Shown here: positions 5,403 to 5,531 of the stretch, in pieces
How the letters are laid out: every line of letters begins with the position of its first letter
How positions within the stretch are numbered: the first letter of the stretch is position 1
From: Nitrososphaeria archaeon
GTDB taxonomy: Archaea; Thermoproteota; Nitrososphaeria; Nitrososphaerales; Nitrososphaeraceae
Direction of reading: 5' to 3'
Length of the DNA stretch: 5,531 nt
NCBI GenBank assembly: GCA_021324715.1
Contig: JAJPIN010000038.1
Span: forward strand, 1-5,531
The notes under the pieces: model-generated
The model's database searches: none
Seen by the model: the letters and a program-made list of their open reading frames with translations, nothing else
What the model was told of the DNA's origin: nothing
Made by a program: the position numbers and the translations under genes

Positions 5403-5531
5403 CTAGGCTTTTTCTGCGAAGATTTCACTATTTGGCAATTTTTCTCTAAATATTAATGAACAAAATGTGTAAATCTTTGAATCATCTAATAACCAAGCGT
5501 CAGAGGGTGCACCTGCCTTGTGACATAAATT
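5403..5531 (-). CDS. Unidentified protein, C-terminal 42 codons (5' part outside the window)
   Basis: From the window edge the minus strand is open for 42 codons to a TAG at 5403-5405. The visible tail contains CHKAGAPSDAWLLDD and then KIYTFCSLIFREKLP, a well-mixed composition that looks like real protein. The spacing C-x3-G-x-P followed by Y-x-FCS is faintly like YHS/TRASH zinc-binding modules, whose signature is YxFCSxxC; here the second Cys of that signature is replaced by Phe, so metal binding is doubtful. I do not recognise the family and infer no function. It lies upstream of the glycosyltransferase on the same strand, about 130 bp from its preferred start, a gap wide enough for a separate promoter. 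Confidence 0.5.
   Translation of the reverse strand, partial: NLCHKAGAPSDAWLLDDSKIYTFCSLIFREKLPNSEIFAEKA

Overview
The window looks like an AT-rich archaeal chromosome, most likely from the Thaumarchaeota/Nitrososphaeria. The evidence is a complete two-subunit archaeal/eukaryotic-type primase (PriL with an Fe-S C-terminal domain, PriS with the DxD catalytic site), AT-rich TATA-like boxes about 25-35 bp before start codons, no Shine-Dalgarno motif before those starts, and heavy use of TTG as start codon. The lineage below phylum is a guess; I cannot run a similarity search.

Layout, left to right. (1) Positions 1-45, minus strand: the first 15 codons of a divergent gene whose N-terminus carries the GFHVSxAGG signature of endonuclease IV (AP endonuclease). 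(2) Positions 46-135: a short divergent promoter region. (3) Positions 136-2301: priL and priS, with the TAA of priL followed directly by the TTG of priS, so clearly co-transcribed. (4) Positions 2302-2438: the largest gene-free gap (137 bp), with a 15-nt inverted repeat and an AT-rich promoter. (5) Positions 2439-2981: a stand-alone class I glutamine amidotransferase resembling the GuaA glutaminase subunit, with changes in two signature loops. (6) Positions 3018-3992: a cytoplasmic C39-like papain-fold cysteine peptidase domain fused to four TPR units, similar in architecture to the bacterial PA2778 family. (7) Positions 3993-4096: a convergent gap with a GC-rich island and a hairpin/poly-T terminator. 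(8) Positions 4097-5272, minus strand: a GT-B glycosyltransferase of the GT28/MurG/MJ1255-like type. (9) Positions 5403-5531, minus strand: the C-terminal 42 codons of a further gene, unidentified, with a faint resemblance to YHS/TRASH zinc-binding modules.

Functionally, the left half is replication and repair (AP endonuclease beside primase). The right half is a loose set of Cys-nucleophile enzymes (amidotransferase and C39-TPR) followed by a convergent sugar transferase; nothing in the sequence ties these into one pathway. The most interesting points are that all five starts that can be fixed in the left and central genes are TTG, and that the active-site motifs of PriS, the amidotransferase and the C39 domain each deviate from the family pattern. 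I see no mobile element, CRISPR array, tRNA or rRNA.
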